From positions 62,001 to 126,000 of the forward strand of contig CAXBEV010000003.1 in the NCBI GenBank assembly GCA_963974935.1: 64,000 nt of DNA. Direction: 5' to 3'. Every line of letters begins with the position of its first letter. Position 1 is the stretch's first letter. Made by a program: the position numbers and the translations under genes. Under the pieces are notes generated by a model. That model ran no database searches and was not told the origin of the DNA. It saw only the letters and a program-made list of their open reading frames with translations. This DNA is from UBA4479 sp963974935 (GTDB lineage Bacteria > Pseudomonadota > Alphaproteobacteria > Rhodospirillales > Casp-alpha2). Shown here piece by piece: positions 1-8,384 of the stretch.

Positions 1-147
1 CCCGTCGGATTGGTGCACATCGCCGCCACCGCCCCGGGTACGACAATCCACGCCCGCTGCGACTTCCCTGGTGATCGTCACGCTGTGCGCTTGGCGTCGG
101 CACTTAAAGCGCTTGAGATGATGCTGGGATTGGCAAGAACGGATTAA
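1..147 (+). CDS. CinA C-terminal domain protein (nicotinamide-nucleotide amidase), 3' end only
   Basis: The open frame enters from the left edge and ends at TAA, giving 48 residues. It starts PVGLVHIA and contains FPGDRHAVRLAS and a closing ALKALEMMLG helix. This matches the end of the CinA/PncC family, where the GDR..VR segment is conserved. Members deamidate nicotinamide mononucleotide in pyridine-nucleotide recycling. The rest of the gene, including the catalytic serine and lysine, lies outside the window, so activity cannot be judged. It converges on the COQ10-like gene across a repeat-filled gap. Confidence 0.75.
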   Translation, partial: PVGLVHIAATAPGTTIHARCDFPGDRHAVRLASALKALEMMLGLARTD

Positions 148-170
148 CCGATTTCCTCTCCTCTCTGCGA

Positions 171-255
171 TTTCCCGGACGCGTAGCAATCCGGGACCTT
201 TGAGTGCCGCTCGCCAAGCTCCCGGATAATGCCTCCGGCATTTCCGGGAAGTCGC
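171..255. repeat. Family D palindromic repeat (CCCGGACGCGTAGCAATCCGGGA type)
   Basis: An imperfect inverted repeat TCCCGGA...TCCGGGA is followed by a second one, CCCGGATAATGCCTCCGGCATTTCCGGGA. The same kind of unit recurs near 24852 and 34105. It lies in the gap between two convergent genes. Confidence 0.6.
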
Positions 256-280
256 TGAGGGGAAGAGAGCCGCCTCACCC

Positions 281-386
281 TTCGCGTCATCCTGAACTTG
301 ATTTAGGATCCATTTTGATGCGCGCACCGAAGCGTCCTTATTGGCGCGATCATATATCCTGAATCAAGTTCAGGATGACGCGAAGG
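281..386. repeat. Family A element, about 100 bp, divergent core
   Basis: The left arm GCGTCATCCTGAACTTGATT and the right arm AATCAAGTTCAGGATGACGC are inverted copies around a core of about 45 bp. Each arm is itself nearly palindromic. The core here is less like those at 13638, 29447, 35907 and 42179. No gene is visible in the gap. Confidence 0.8.
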
Positions 387-433
387 ATAGAGGGAGATGG
401 CGCACAGGGGCGTAGCTTGGTTGGAAGCCGAAC

Positions 434-865
434 TCAGCCATACAAGTCGTTGGCGCGGGCCTCGAAGGCCGCGATCATGCGGCGGACGGCTTCGTTGAAT
501 ACGGCGCCGATGGCGGCCTGTAGCATGCGCGAGCGAAACTCGAAATCGACAAAGAAATCGATCTCGGTCTTGCCGTCACCTAAATCATTGAAAATCCAAT
601 GATTATTTAAGTATTTGAAGGGACCGTTTTCGTACGACACGTCGATGCGATTGGGGCGGTCGTGGGTGATGCGCGACGTGAAGCTTTCCCGGAAAACCTT
701 GAAGCCGATGATGGTGTCGGCGACGACTTGCGTATCGGTGCTTTTGCGCACCCGGCAGCCGAGGCACCACGGTAGAAATTCCGGATACCGCTCGACATCG
801 AGCACCAGTTCAAACAGCTTTTCTTGGGAATACGGCAGGACCCGTTTTTCGGCGTGTGTGGGCAT
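434..865 (-). CDS. COQ10/RatA-type START-domain protein (ubiquinone-binding)
   Basis: The protein has 143 residues, the usual length of the COQ10/RatA family. It begins MPTHAEKRVLPYSQEKLF, followed by LVLDVERYPEFLPWC, the family's conserved first helix and loop. The beta grip follows (SRITHDRPNRIDV, GPFKYLNNHWIF, TEIDFFVDFEF) and then a long C-terminal helix. Family members bind ubiquinone or another lipid and support respiratory-chain quinone function; the E. coli member RatA was also described as a translation inhibitor, so the name is ambiguous. It sits 17 bp downstream of lipA on the same strand, a common alphaproteobacterial pairing that favours the quinone role. Confidence 0.88.
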   Translation of the reverse strand: MPTHAEKRVLPYSQEKLFELVLDVERYPEFLPWCLGCRVRKSTDTQVVADTIIGFKVFRESFTSRITHDRPNRIDVSYENGPFKYLNNHWIFNDLGDGKTEIDFFVDFEFRSRMLQAAIGAVFNEAVRRMIAAFEARANDLYG

Positions 866-882
866 CAGGTGATAATTTTACG

Positions 883-1848
883 CTAGGCGCCGGCGGCGAG
901 TCGGGCTTCACGGTTTTTGCGAAGTTCGACAAAATCGCTGTCCGCGTGATAGCTGGACCGCGTCAGCGGCGTCGCCGAGACCATCAAAAAGCCTTTCGAT
1001 TCCGCAATACGTTTGTAATCCGCAAACTCGTCCGGCGTCACGAAGCGATCAATCGGCGCGTGCCGTTTGGTCGGCGCCAGGTATTGGCCGATGGTCAGGA
1101 AGTCGACGTCGGCTGAACGCAGATCATCCATCACCTGCATCACTTCGGTGCGTTCTTCGCCGAGTCCGACCATAATGCCGGACTTGGTGAAGATCGACGG
1201 ATCAATACGCTTCACGGTATCCAGCAATTTTAGCGAGTGGAAATACCGCGCACCCGGTCGGATCGTCGGGTACAGCCGGGGTACGGTCTCAAGATTGTGA
1301 TTGAAGACGTCGGGTTTGGCTTTGATGACGGCTTCAATCGCGCCCGGCTTATCGCGGAAATCGGGGGTGAGGATTTCGATGGTGGTGGCCGGCGTCGTCT
1401 CGCGGATGCGTTCGATGCATTTCACGAATTGATTGGCCCCGCCGTCGGCAAGGTCGTCCCGGTCCACCGATGTGATCACTAGGTGTTTCATGCCGAGCTC
1501 AGCGACCGAGATCGCGAGGTTTTCAGGCTCCATCACATCGACTGCACCCGGCTTACCGGTGGCGACGTTGCAGAACGCACAGGCGCGCGTGCAGATGTCG
1601 CCCAAGATCATCACGGTGGCGTGCTTTTTCGACCAGCACTCGCCGATGTTCGGGCACGCCGCCTCTTCACAAACCGTGTGCAGGTTGCGGTCGCGCATCA
1701 ACTTGCGGGTCTCGTGATAGCCGTCGGATGTCGGTGCTTTGACACGAATCCAGTCCGGTTTGCGCATCGGCTGATGCTCGGGCTTATTGGTCTTTTCCGG
1801 ATGCCGGATGCGTTCTTTCTTTTCGGCCAAATTCTCGACGTTGCTCAT
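883..1848 (-). CDS. lipA: Lipoyl synthase
   Basis: LipA is a radical-SAM enzyme that inserts two sulfurs into protein-bound octanoyl groups to make lipoyl cofactors. The 321-residue protein carries both iron-sulfur motifs: the auxiliary cluster CEEAACPNIGEC (CX4CX5C) and the radical-SAM CTRACAFC (CX3CX2C). The C-terminal RSSYHAD serine ligand motif is also present. The start MSNVENLAEKKERIRHPEK gives the usual basic N-terminus. It lies downstream of the pyruvate dehydrogenase operon, whose E1 beta and E2 lipoyl domains are natural substrates. A gap of 213 bp with repeats separates it from the GNAT gene, so it may have its own promoter. Confidence 0.97.
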   Translation of the reverse strand: MSNVENLAEKKERIRHPEKTNKPEHQPMRKPDWIRVKAPTSDGYHETRKLMRDRNLHTVCEEAACPNIGECWSKKHATVMILGDICTRACAFCNVATGKPGAVDVMEPENLAISVAELGMKHLVITSVDRDDLADGGANQFVKCIERIRETTPATTIEILTPDFRDKPGAIEAVIKAKPDVFNHNLETVPRLYPTIRPGARYFHSLKLLDTVKRIDPSIFTKSGIMVGLGEERTEVMQVMDDLRSADVDFLTIGQYLAPTKRHAPIDRFVTPDEFADYKRIAESKGFLMVSATPLTRSSYHADSDFVELRKNREARLAAGA

Positions 1849-1858
1849 GCTTTTATGC

Positions 1859-1893
1859 TTTCGACTGGATTCCCGCCTGCGCGGGAATGACGG
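1859..1893. repeat. Family B half-element (TTCCCGCCTGCGCGGGAATGAC)
   Basis: This single palindrome, GATTCCCGCCTGCGCGGGAATGACG, is one arm of the two-hairpin family B element. It lies just upstream of lipA. Confidence 0.65.
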
Positions 1894-1949
1894 GAGGGGC
1901 CGGCGGTATGGAGTGCGTTCGTTAGGTCCATAGAGTGGTCCCGTTTCTT

Positions 1950-2022
1950 ATCGCGTCATCCCCGCGAAGGCGGGGATCCATGGTTGCGATGGATTCTCGC
2001 CTGCGCGGGAATGACAGATTAA
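1950..2022. repeat. Family B two-hairpin element
   Basis: CGTCATCCCCGCGAAGGCGG is followed by GGATCCATGG, a short spacer, and then TTCTCGCCTGCGCGGGAATG with ACAG. It shows the family's two unequal palindromes joined by an ATCCATGG...ATGG spacer. It lies in the gap between lipA and the GNAT gene. Confidence 0.75.
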
Positions 2023-2061
2023 TTAAACTCTGCTCGTATTTGGTCATTATGGGCCTGAAAG

Positions 2062-2508
2062 TCAAAGTTTCCGCTCAAAAACCACCCAGTCGGTGTCGTC
2101 GGCGATAGACCCGAAAAATGCCAACGCGGCGGTATCTGTGCCGGGAACCGACATATACAGCCGCCCCCAATTGTTGATGCCGGCAACGCGCGCCACATCT
2201 TCGATCAACTCGCGTCCGACACGTTGGCGGCGTGCGGATGGCGTGACGAACACGTCTTCGATAAAACAGACTTCGCGCGTATACCATGTGGATTCGTGCA
2301 GGAAGTAATGCACGAAGCCGACGATCTTGCGCGCTTCATTCAGCGCGACCCGGGCGCGCAACGGATGCTCGCGGGTCACCAAGCGATCAAACGTGGTAAA
2401 GGTCAGGTGCGCCGACGCGTTCTCACCGTAATGCTCCAGATACCCCTGCCATAGATCGAGCCAGGCTTCTTTATCTTCCCGGTCGAGCGGCTTGATGGTC
2501 AGGGGCAC
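2062..2508 (-). CDS. GNAT family N-acetyltransferase
   Basis: The 148-residue protein has the GNAT layout. An N-terminal DREDKEAWLDLWQGYLEHY helix region is followed by the central strand pair (KIVGFVHYFLHES, CFIEDVFVTPSARR). The acetyl-CoA loop is QRVGRELIE, matching the R/Q-x-x-G-x-G/A pattern, and the C-terminal segment is AALAFFGSIADDTDWVVFERKL. The substrate cannot be read from sequence. It starts only 14 bp after the lpdA stop, so it is probably the last gene of the pdh operon, an unusual position next to lipoyl-dependent enzymes. A link to acetyl-CoA metabolism is only a guess. Confidence 0.88.
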   Translation of the reverse strand: MPLTIKPLDREDKEAWLDLWQGYLEHYGENASAHLTFTTFDRLVTREHPLRARVALNEARKIVGFVHYFLHESTWYTREVCFIEDVFVTPSARRQRVGRELIEDVARVAGINNWGRLYMSVPGTDTAALAFFGSIADDTDWVVFERKL

Positions 2509-2522
2509 GCCGGCACTCCCCC

Positions 2523-3929
2523 TTACATATGGATCACACGGTCATACGCATCCAAGACGCTTTCATGCATCATTTCTGACAGCGTCGGGTGCGGGAAGAC
2601 GGTGTGCATGAGGTCTTCTTCGGTGGTCTCTAGGTTCATCGCGACGACGAAGCCTTGGATCAGTTCGGTGACCTCGGCGCCGACCATGTGCGCGCCCAAA
2701 AGCTGCCCGGTTTTTTTGTCGAAGATGGTTTTCACCATGCCCTGATCTTCGCCGAGCGCGATCGCCTTGCCGTTGCCGACGAACGAGAACCGGCCGACGC
2801 GAACATCAAGTCCCTTCTCTTTCGCTTTCGCTTCGGTAAGGCCGACCGACGCAACTTGCGGGTTGCAGTACGTGCAGCCCGGAATTCTTGCTTTGTCCAT
2901 CGGGTGAACGCCGTCCAAACCTTTGATTTTTTCGATGCAGATCACGCCCTCATGCTCGGCCTTGTGGGCCAGCATCGGTGGGCCGGCGACGTCGCCGATG
3001 GCAAAGACACCGGGCTCGTCGGTGCGTCCATACCCGTCGGCGACAATGCAACCGCGGTCGGTTTTGATCTTCGTGGTCTCAAGGCCTATGTCTTCGATAT
3101 TGCCTTGCACGCCGACCGCCGAGATCACGCGATCCACGGTCATTTCCTGGGTTTTGCCCTTGGCGTCTTCGATGCTTACGGTGACGTTGTCAGTGCCCTT
3201 TTTGACGCCGGTGACCTTGGCTTCGGTGATGATTTTGAGGCCTTGTTTCTCCATCTGCTTGCGTGCGAATTTGGAGATTTCCTCGTCTTCGACCGGCATG
3301 ATCTGCTTCATCACTTCGACCACGGTGACGTCGACGCCCATGGTGTTGTAGAAGCTCGCAAACTCGATACCGATGGCGCCCGAGCCGATCACCAACAGGC
3401 TTTTCGGCGTCTTTTCCGGGACCATCGCTTCGAAGTAGGTCCAGATCAGTTTCTTATCCGGCTCGATCCCCGGCAGCGCACGCGGGCGTGCGCCGGTGGC
3501 GACGATGATGTTGGGGGCGGTGAGCGTGCCGACAGCTTTGCCGTCTTTGTCGGTGACGTCGACCTTGCCCGGACCGTTCAGCTTGCCGGTGCCGTCGACG
3601 ACGGTCACCTTGTTCTTTTTCATTAAATGCTCGACGCCGCCCGACAATCGCTTCGAGATACCGCGCGAACGCTCAACCACGGCTTTCAGCGAAAACGAAA
3701 CGTTGTCCGCCGACAAGCCGTAGGCATCGGCGTGCTGCATGTTGTGGTAAACTTCAGCCGAGCGCAAAAGCGCCTTGGTCGGGATGCAGCCCCAGTTCAG
3801 GCAAATGCCGCCCATGTGCTGCTTTTCGACGACGCAGGTTTTGAAGCCCAACTGTGCGGCGCGGATCGCGGTGACGTACCCGCCGGGTCCGCCGCCGATG
3901 ATGATGACGTCGTATTTAGTATCGGCCAT
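2523..3929 (-). CDS. lpdA: Dihydrolipoamide dehydrogenase (E3)
   Basis: This flavoprotein reoxidises dihydrolipoamide of the 2-oxoacid dehydrogenase complexes with NAD+. Its 468 residues are normal for the family. The FAD Rossmann motif is GGGPGGYVTAIRAAQLG, the redox disulfide is GGICLNWGCIPTKALL, and an NAD-binding GSGAIGIEFASFY follows. A second FAD motif ends in VFAIGDVAGPPMLAHKAEHEG. The C-terminal interface contains HPHPTLSEMMHE, with the active-site histidine and glutamate. It is encoded after pdhA-pdhB-pdhC, 19 bp from the E2 stop, as the E3 of that complex. Confidence 0.97.
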   Translation of the reverse strand: MADTKYDVIIIGGGPGGYVTAIRAAQLGFKTCVVEKQHMGGICLNWGCIPTKALLRSAEVYHNMQHADAYGLSADNVSFSLKAVVERSRGISKRLSGGVEHLMKKNKVTVVDGTGKLNGPGKVDVTDKDGKAVGTLTAPNIIVATGARPRALPGIEPDKKLIWTYFEAMVPEKTPKSLLVIGSGAIGIEFASFYNTMGVDVTVVEVMKQIMPVEDEEISKFARKQMEKQGLKIITEAKVTGVKKGTDNVTVSIEDAKGKTQEMTVDRVISAVGVQGNIEDIGLETTKIKTDRGCIVADGYGRTDEPGVFAIGDVAGPPMLAHKAEHEGVICIEKIKGLDGVHPMDKARIPGCTYCNPQVASVGLTEAKAKEKGLDVRVGRFSFVGNGKAIALGEDQGMVKTIFDKKTGQLLGAHMVGAEVTELIQGFVVAMNLETTEEDLMHTVFPHPTLSEMMHESVLDAYDRVIHM

Positions 3930-3948
3930 GTGATGTCTCCTTCCGCCC

Positions 3949-5316
3949 CTACAGCATCAACTGCAGCGGATCTTCGAGAATGGTGCGGAGTTCCTTCATA
4001 AAGTCCGCTGCGGCAGCACCATCGATGCAACGGTGATCGACGGCGAGCGTCAGCGACATGATCGTCGCAATTGCCAGTTTGCCGTCTTTGACCACCGGGC
4101 GCTGTTCGCCCGCACCCACCGATAAGATGCCGCCCTGCGGCGAATTGATGATGGAGTTGAAGGTCTTGACGCCGAACATGCCTAAGTTCGAGATCGAGAA
4201 CGTGCCACCCTGGAATTCGTTCGGCTGCAATTTCCCATCCCGCGCTTTTGCGGCCAGTTCTTTAGCTTCTGCCGAGATCGTGGCCAAGCCCTTGGAACCT
4301 GCGTCTTTGATGATCGGCGTGATCAACCCGCCTTCGACGGCAACCGCCATCGAAATATCGGCGCGCTTGAACTTCAAGATCGCATCATCGGTATACGCCG
4401 CATTGCAATCGGGCTTACGTTTCAGCGCCAGTGCGACGGCCTTAATCACGAAGTCGTTGACCGAGATTTTATAATCCGCCCCTTCGCGGCCATTCAATTC
4501 GGCGCGCAATTTCATCAGCTGATCGATCTCGATATCCGCAGATACGTTGAAGTGCGGAATGTCGCGCGCCGACGCCGTCAGGCGCTTGGCGATGGTTTTG
4601 CGCATGCCTGCGTTGGGTACGGAATCGTATTCCGGCAACATGCTGAGCATGCCGGCATCGATCCCCGCAGGCGGTACGGCAGCAGCGGCTTCGCTGGTCT
4701 TCGGTGCGCCTGCCGGTGCGTCTTTCGACGCCGGTTTTGCTTTGCCGGTTCCCGATGCCAAGGCGTCTTCGACGTCACGCTGCACGATCCGACCATGCGG
4801 GCCGGAGCCGCTGATCTGTGCAAGGTCGAGGCCTTCTTGCTTGGCGATGCGCCTGGCCAGCGGGCTCGCGAAAATACGATCCCCATCGTCGGTCTTCGTT
4901 GCCGGACCAGCAGATTGTTTATCGTCCGATTTATCATCTGATTTTTCAGGTGTCTTTTCCGGTTTTTTGTCATCAGCAGGCGGCGATTTCGCTTCGGCCT
5001 CTTGCTCTTCTTGTTTCGGTGCAGCACCGCCGCCCGAAGACGTATCGGCACCGTCAAGCGCGCTCGCGTCTTCGCCGTCTTCCAGCAACAGCGCGATCAC
5101 CGCGTTGACCGCGACACCGTCGGTGCCTTCGGCCACCAGGATTTTCCCGATTTTGCCTTCGTCGACAGCTTCCACTTCCATGGTCGCCTTATCGGTCTCG
5201 ATCTCGGCCATTACGTCGCCGCTCTCGACCGTGTCGCCTTCTTTGACGACCCATTTTGCCAGCTTGCCTTCCGTCATGGTGGGCGAAAGTGCGGGCATCA
5301 GAACCTTGATCGGCAT
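3949..5316 (-). CDS. pdhC: Pyruvate dehydrogenase E2, dihydrolipoamide acetyltransferase
   Basis: E2 passes the acetyl group from lipoamide to CoA. The frame is open 46 codons further upstream, but that part overlaps pdhB and looks like shadow sequence. The start MPIKVLMPALSPTM follows a GGGGGGCTGCACC ribosome site and gives 455 residues. In order there is one lipoyl domain with ETDKATMEVEAVDEG, an acidic Lys/Asp/Pro linker, a peripheral-subunit-binding domain (IFASPLARRIAKQEGLDL) and the catalytic domain. The catalytic domain ends in DHRCIDGAAAADFM, the HxxxDG motif. It is one gene of pdhA-pdhB-pdhC-lpdA. Confidence 0.97.
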   Translation of the reverse strand: MPIKVLMPALSPTMTEGKLAKWVVKEGDTVESGDVMAEIETDKATMEVEAVDEGKIGKILVAEGTDGVAVNAVIALLLEDGEDASALDGADTSSGGGAAPKQEEQEAEAKSPPADDKKPEKTPEKSDDKSDDKQSAGPATKTDDGDRIFASPLARRIAKQEGLDLAQISGSGPHGRIVQRDVEDALASGTGKAKPASKDAPAGAPKTSEAAAAVPPAGIDAGMLSMLPEYDSVPNAGMRKTIAKRLTASARDIPHFNVSADIEIDQLMKLRAELNGREGADYKISVNDFVIKAVALALKRKPDCNAAYTDDAILKFKRADISMAVAVEGGLITPIIKDAGSKGLATISAEAKELAAKARDGKLQPNEFQGGTFSISNLGMFGVKTFNSIINSPQGGILSVGAGEQRPVVKDGKLAIATIMSLTLAVDHRCIDGAAAADFMKELRTILEDPLQLML

Positions 5317-5329
5317 GGTGCAGCCCCCC

Positions 5330-6757
5330 CTAGGCGTAGCAAACAGATTTAACGGCCTCGAAAACATGGCTCGCTTTCGGCAGCGCCAATTTTTCGAGGT
5401 TCGCAGCATATGGCATCGGCACATCGACGCCTGAGACCCGGGCCGGCGGCGCATCCAGATAATCGAACGCTTGTTCGATCACCACGGCGCTGACTTCCGA
5501 GCCGATCCCGCAGGTCGGCCAGCCTTCGCCGACGGTGACCACGCGGTTGGTCTTTTTCACCGACTTGATAATCGTCTCGGTGTCCATCGGGCGAATGGTG
5601 CGAAGGTTGATCACCTCAGCATCGATACCCTCGGCAGCCAGCTTTTCAGCGGCTTCAAGCGCGATCGAGACGGCGATGGAATACGCGACGATGGTCACGT
5701 CCTTGCCGGGCCGCTCGATCTTGGCTTTGCCGATCGGCACGACGAAATCGGTGCTGTCCGGCACGTCAAAGCTTTGCCCGTACAGCATTTCGTTTTCCAA
5801 TACGATGACCGGGTTCGGGTCACGGATCGCACTTTTCATCAGGCCTTTGGCATCCGACGCCGACCAAGGCGCCACCACCTTCAGGCCCGGGCAGTGCGCG
5901 TACCAAGATGCATAACACTGCGAGTGCTGAGCACCGACGCGAGATGCGGCGCCGTTCGGGCCACGGAACACAATCGGACACCCCATCTGGCCACCCGACA
6001 TATACAATGTCTTGGCAGCCGAGTTGATGATCTGGTCAATCGCCTGCATGGCGAAGTTGAACGTCATGAATTCGACAATCGGGCGCAGGCCGTGGAACGC
6101 CGCACCGACGCCGAGGCCGGCAAAGCCCTGCTCGGTAATCGGTGTGTCGACGACGCGCTTACCGCCGAACTCGTCCAACAGGCCTTGGCTGACTTTGTAC
6201 GCGCCCTGATACTCGGCGACTTCCTCGCCCATCAGGAACACGTTCTCGTCGTTGCGCATTTCTTCGGCCATGGCATCGCGGAGCGCTTCGCGCACCGACA
6301 TCGACTTCATCGGGCCATCGTATTCAGGCTCGGGCGCTGGCGTCGCATCAATGGCTTCGGCTGGTTTTTTATCGGATTTTTCGTTGCTGTCTTTATTGTC
6401 TTCGTCGTCTTTTTCTTTTGCGACTTCCTTTTTATCGTCGTCGCCATCGTCTTTGCTTTTGGCGGCACTGCTTGCGTCGGACGATTCGAGATTGTCCATC
6501 GCAGACTCGTCATCACCCTCTTCGAGTAACACTGCAATCGGCGTGTTTACGGCAACGCCGTCCGTGCCTTCTTCAATAAGGATTTTACCGAGCGTACCTT
6601 CGTCGACGGCTTCCACTTCCATGGTCGCCTTGTCGGTTTCAATTTCGCATAGGACGTCGCCGCTTTCGACGGTGTCGCCGACGGCTTTGGTCCATTTAGC
6701 GATCTTGCCTTCCGTCATGGTCGGCGAGAGCGCGGGCATCAATACCTGTGTGGCCAT
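5330..6757 (-). CDS. pdhB: Pyruvate dehydrogenase E1 beta with N-terminal lipoyl domain
   Basis: E1 beta pairs with E1 alpha to decarboxylate pyruvate with thiamine diphosphate. The chosen start, MATQVLMPALSPTM, has AAAAGG upstream and gives 475 residues; the longer open frame overlaps the end of pdhA. Residues 1-80 or so form a lipoyl domain (ETDKATMEVEAVDEG), followed by an Asp/Lys/Glu-rich linker. The transketolase-like part (MSVREALRDAMAEEM, FLMGEEVAEYQGAYK) and the transketolase C-terminal domain come next. A lipoyl domain on E1 beta as well as on E2 is known in alphaproteobacterial complexes, so this is not a mistaken fusion. Confidence 0.96.
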   Translation of the reverse strand: MATQVLMPALSPTMTEGKIAKWTKAVGDTVESGDVLCEIETDKATMEVEAVDEGTLGKILIEEGTDGVAVNTPIAVLLEEGDDESAMDNLESSDASSAAKSKDDGDDDKKEVAKEKDDEDNKDSNEKSDKKPAEAIDATPAPEPEYDGPMKSMSVREALRDAMAEEMRNDENVFLMGEEVAEYQGAYKVSQGLLDEFGGKRVVDTPITEQGFAGLGVGAAFHGLRPIVEFMTFNFAMQAIDQIINSAAKTLYMSGGQMGCPIVFRGPNGAASRVGAQHSQCYASWYAHCPGLKVVAPWSASDAKGLMKSAIRDPNPVIVLENEMLYGQSFDVPDSTDFVVPIGKAKIERPGKDVTIVAYSIAVSIALEAAEKLAAEGIDAEVINLRTIRPMDTETIIKSVKKTNRVVTVGEGWPTCGIGSEVSAVVIEQAFDYLDAPPARVSGVDVPMPYAANLEKLALPKASHVFEAVKSVCYA

Positions 6758-6788
6758 GATGATAACCTTTTCTTTGAAAAATTTAAGC

Positions 6789-7832
6789 TCAAGCCTCGCG
6801 GAGAACGTCTGTGTAGAGTTCTTCCGGATCAGGCTCGGGGCTTTGTTGCGCGAATTCTGCAGCCGCCGTGACAATGGACTTGATCTCTTTATCAAGGTCC
6901 TTCAGGGCCTCTTCGTCGGCGTGCTTCGCTTCTAAAATCGTGTGCCGCAAGTTATCGATCGGGTCTCGCTCTTTGCGCATTTTCTGCACTTCGTCTTTAG
7001 AGCGGTATTTCGCCGGATCCGACATTGAATGGCCACGGTACCGATAGGTCTTCATTTCGAGAATGAACGGCCCTTTGCCGGAGCGTGCGTGCTCAAGCGC
7101 CTTGGCGCCTTTTTCCGCGACTTCGATGACGTCCATGCCGTTGACCTGTTCGCCCGGTATGCCGTGCGCGGCGCCCCGTTGCGCCAGTTCAACGTTCGAC
7201 GAGCCGCGCTCAACTGAGGTGCCCATCGCATACTTGTTGTTTTCGATCACATAAACGATGGGAAGCTTCCAGAGCGCCGCCATGTTGAAGCTTTCGTAAA
7301 CTTGGCCCTGGTTGATCGCGCCGTCACCGGAATACGTGTGGCAGACGCCACCGTCTTCTTTGTATTTATGCGCGAACGCGAGTCCGGTGCCGAGCGGCAC
7401 CTGCGCGCCGACGATCCCGTGGCCGCCGAAGAAGTTCTTCTCGCGCGAAAACATGTGCATGGAGCCGCCCTTGCCGCGCGAATAACCGCCGCGCCGGCCG
7501 GTCAACTCGGCCATCACACCCTTGGGGTCCATACCGCACGCCAACATGTGGCCGTGATCGCGATACGCGGTGATCACAGTATCGACGGCCTTACCGGCTT
7601 GTGTCATGCCGACGACCACCGCTTCTTGACCAATATAGAGGTGACAGAATCCACCGATCAGGCCCATGCCATATAATTGACCGGCTTTTTCTTCAAAGCG
7701 TCGGATCATCAGCATGTCTTTATAAAAAGACATCAACTGTTCACTCGAGGCCTTGGGCTTTTTACTGCTTGCTGATTTGGATTTCGATGCGGTGCTGGAT
7801 TTAGACGCACCGGACTTAGCAGTCCTAGCCAT
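6789..7832 (-). CDS. pdhA: Pyruvate dehydrogenase E1 alpha
   Basis: The 347-residue protein has a Ser/Lys/Ala-rich N-terminal tail of about 30 residues, probably flexible. The thiamine diphosphate fold follows, with GHGIVGAQVPLGTGLAFA and the GDG...NN cofactor motif (YSGDGAINQGQVYESFNMAA to VIENNKYAMGT). YRYRGHSMSDPAKYRSKDEV is the active-site loop. GGGGAGG lies upstream of the ATG. It is the first pdh gene, 31 bp before pdhB. An AT-rich region upstream separates it from the ABM-like genes and probably carries the operon promoter. Confidence 0.97.
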   Translation of the reverse strand: MARTAKSGASKSSTASKSKSASSKKPKASSEQLMSFYKDMLMIRRFEEKAGQLYGMGLIGGFCHLYIGQEAVVVGMTQAGKAVDTVITAYRDHGHMLACGMDPKGVMAELTGRRGGYSRGKGGSMHMFSREKNFFGGHGIVGAQVPLGTGLAFAHKYKEDGGVCHTYSGDGAINQGQVYESFNMAALWKLPIVYVIENNKYAMGTSVERGSSNVELAQRGAAHGIPGEQVNGMDVIEVAEKGAKALEHARSGKGPFILEMKTYRYRGHSMSDPAKYRSKDEVQKMRKERDPIDNLRHTILEAKHADEEALKDLDKEIKSIVTAAAEFAQQSPEPDPEELYTDVLREA

Positions 7833-7976
7833 CGTTCCCTCCCCTAATGTGTTGGCGCGGCGGTTAACACCGCTCTAATCACAGGAGATTAAAGGCTTTC
7901 GATAAGCGTATCAAGGAAAGCTGTCATAAATAGCCGTTTGTTCTTTTTCTGTATTCTAAAGTTAACTTAAATAATG
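7833..7976 (-). promoter_or_regulatory. Upstream region of the pdh operon, AT-rich, with a short inverted repeat
   Basis: This is the only sizeable AT-rich gap around the pdh genes. On the minus strand it has TTGATA followed after 15-16 bases by TTTAAT/TTAATC, a poor but possible promoter. Nearer the gene, GCGGTTAACACCGC (7861-7874) is a small inverted repeat that could be an operator. No gene is visible. The regulator is unknown. Confidence 0.35.
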
Positions 7977-8363
7977 TTAAGCAGCCCGTTCGCCGAGTGG
8001 TATCTGTACGATATTATCGCGCTCAACCCGCGCCACGGCCTCAAAAACATTGTCCAGCCAATGCCAAAAACAGCCTTCAAAATGTACCAAACTGTCGGCG
8101 GAAATTTTCGGCGGCAGATGATCCGGCAACTCTTCACGCCAGCGACGCAATGACTCGGGCTTTCGCCAATAGCATACGGTAAAGGCTTGGTCGTGTGGAT
8201 CAATGACCTCTTCGATACCTAAGAAGCCCGGTTCGGCGGCGGCGCGTCCGATGCTGCGCTCGCCCGCATCCATATATTGACCGGCATCGATGCCGGGCGG
8301 TGCTGTGCGTCCGATCACGGCGAAGTACGGCGGATCGCGTCTTGGATCAAATCGAGCCATCAC
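7977..8363 (-). CDS. ABM-like (antibiotic biosynthesis monooxygenase-type) ferredoxin-fold protein, copy 2
   Basis: The protein has 128 residues. The segment PYFAVIGRTAPPG, then GRAAAEPGFLGIEEVIDPHDQAFTVCYWRKPESLRRWREEL, follows the pattern of stand-alone ABM-superfamily proteins: a first strand, PGFLG, and a [VS]xYW-x4-D/S-x3-W segment. Such proteins may be small oxygenases or heme-degrading enzymes, and many have no known function. The upstream neighbour has the same pattern, so the two are tandem paralogs. The C-terminal half (residues 85-128) is less conserved between them. It is separated by 21 bp from the first copy and is probably cotranscribed with ftsB. Confidence 0.7.
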   Translation of the reverse strand: MMARFDPRRDPPYFAVIGRTAPPGIDAGQYMDAGERSIGRAAAEPGFLGIEEVIDPHDQAFTVCYWRKPESLRRWREELPDHLPPKISADSLVHFEGCFWHWLDNVFEAVARVERDNIVQIPLGERAA

Positions 8364-8384
8364 GGCCTCCTATCAAGTGTACCG

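Noticed and set aside
2655..3626. Long plus-strand open frame opposite lpdA
   Set aside because: It is the mirror of the lpdA coding frame in GC-rich codons; lpdA has complete catalytic motifs. Similar long antisense frames opposite pdhB, cobT and ppiD were rejected for the same reason.
5317..5454. 46-residue extension of pdhC
   Set aside because: It overlaps the end of pdhB and lacks a ribosome site; the lipoyl domain begins directly at the chosen start. The same reasoning applies to pdhB (6758-6895).
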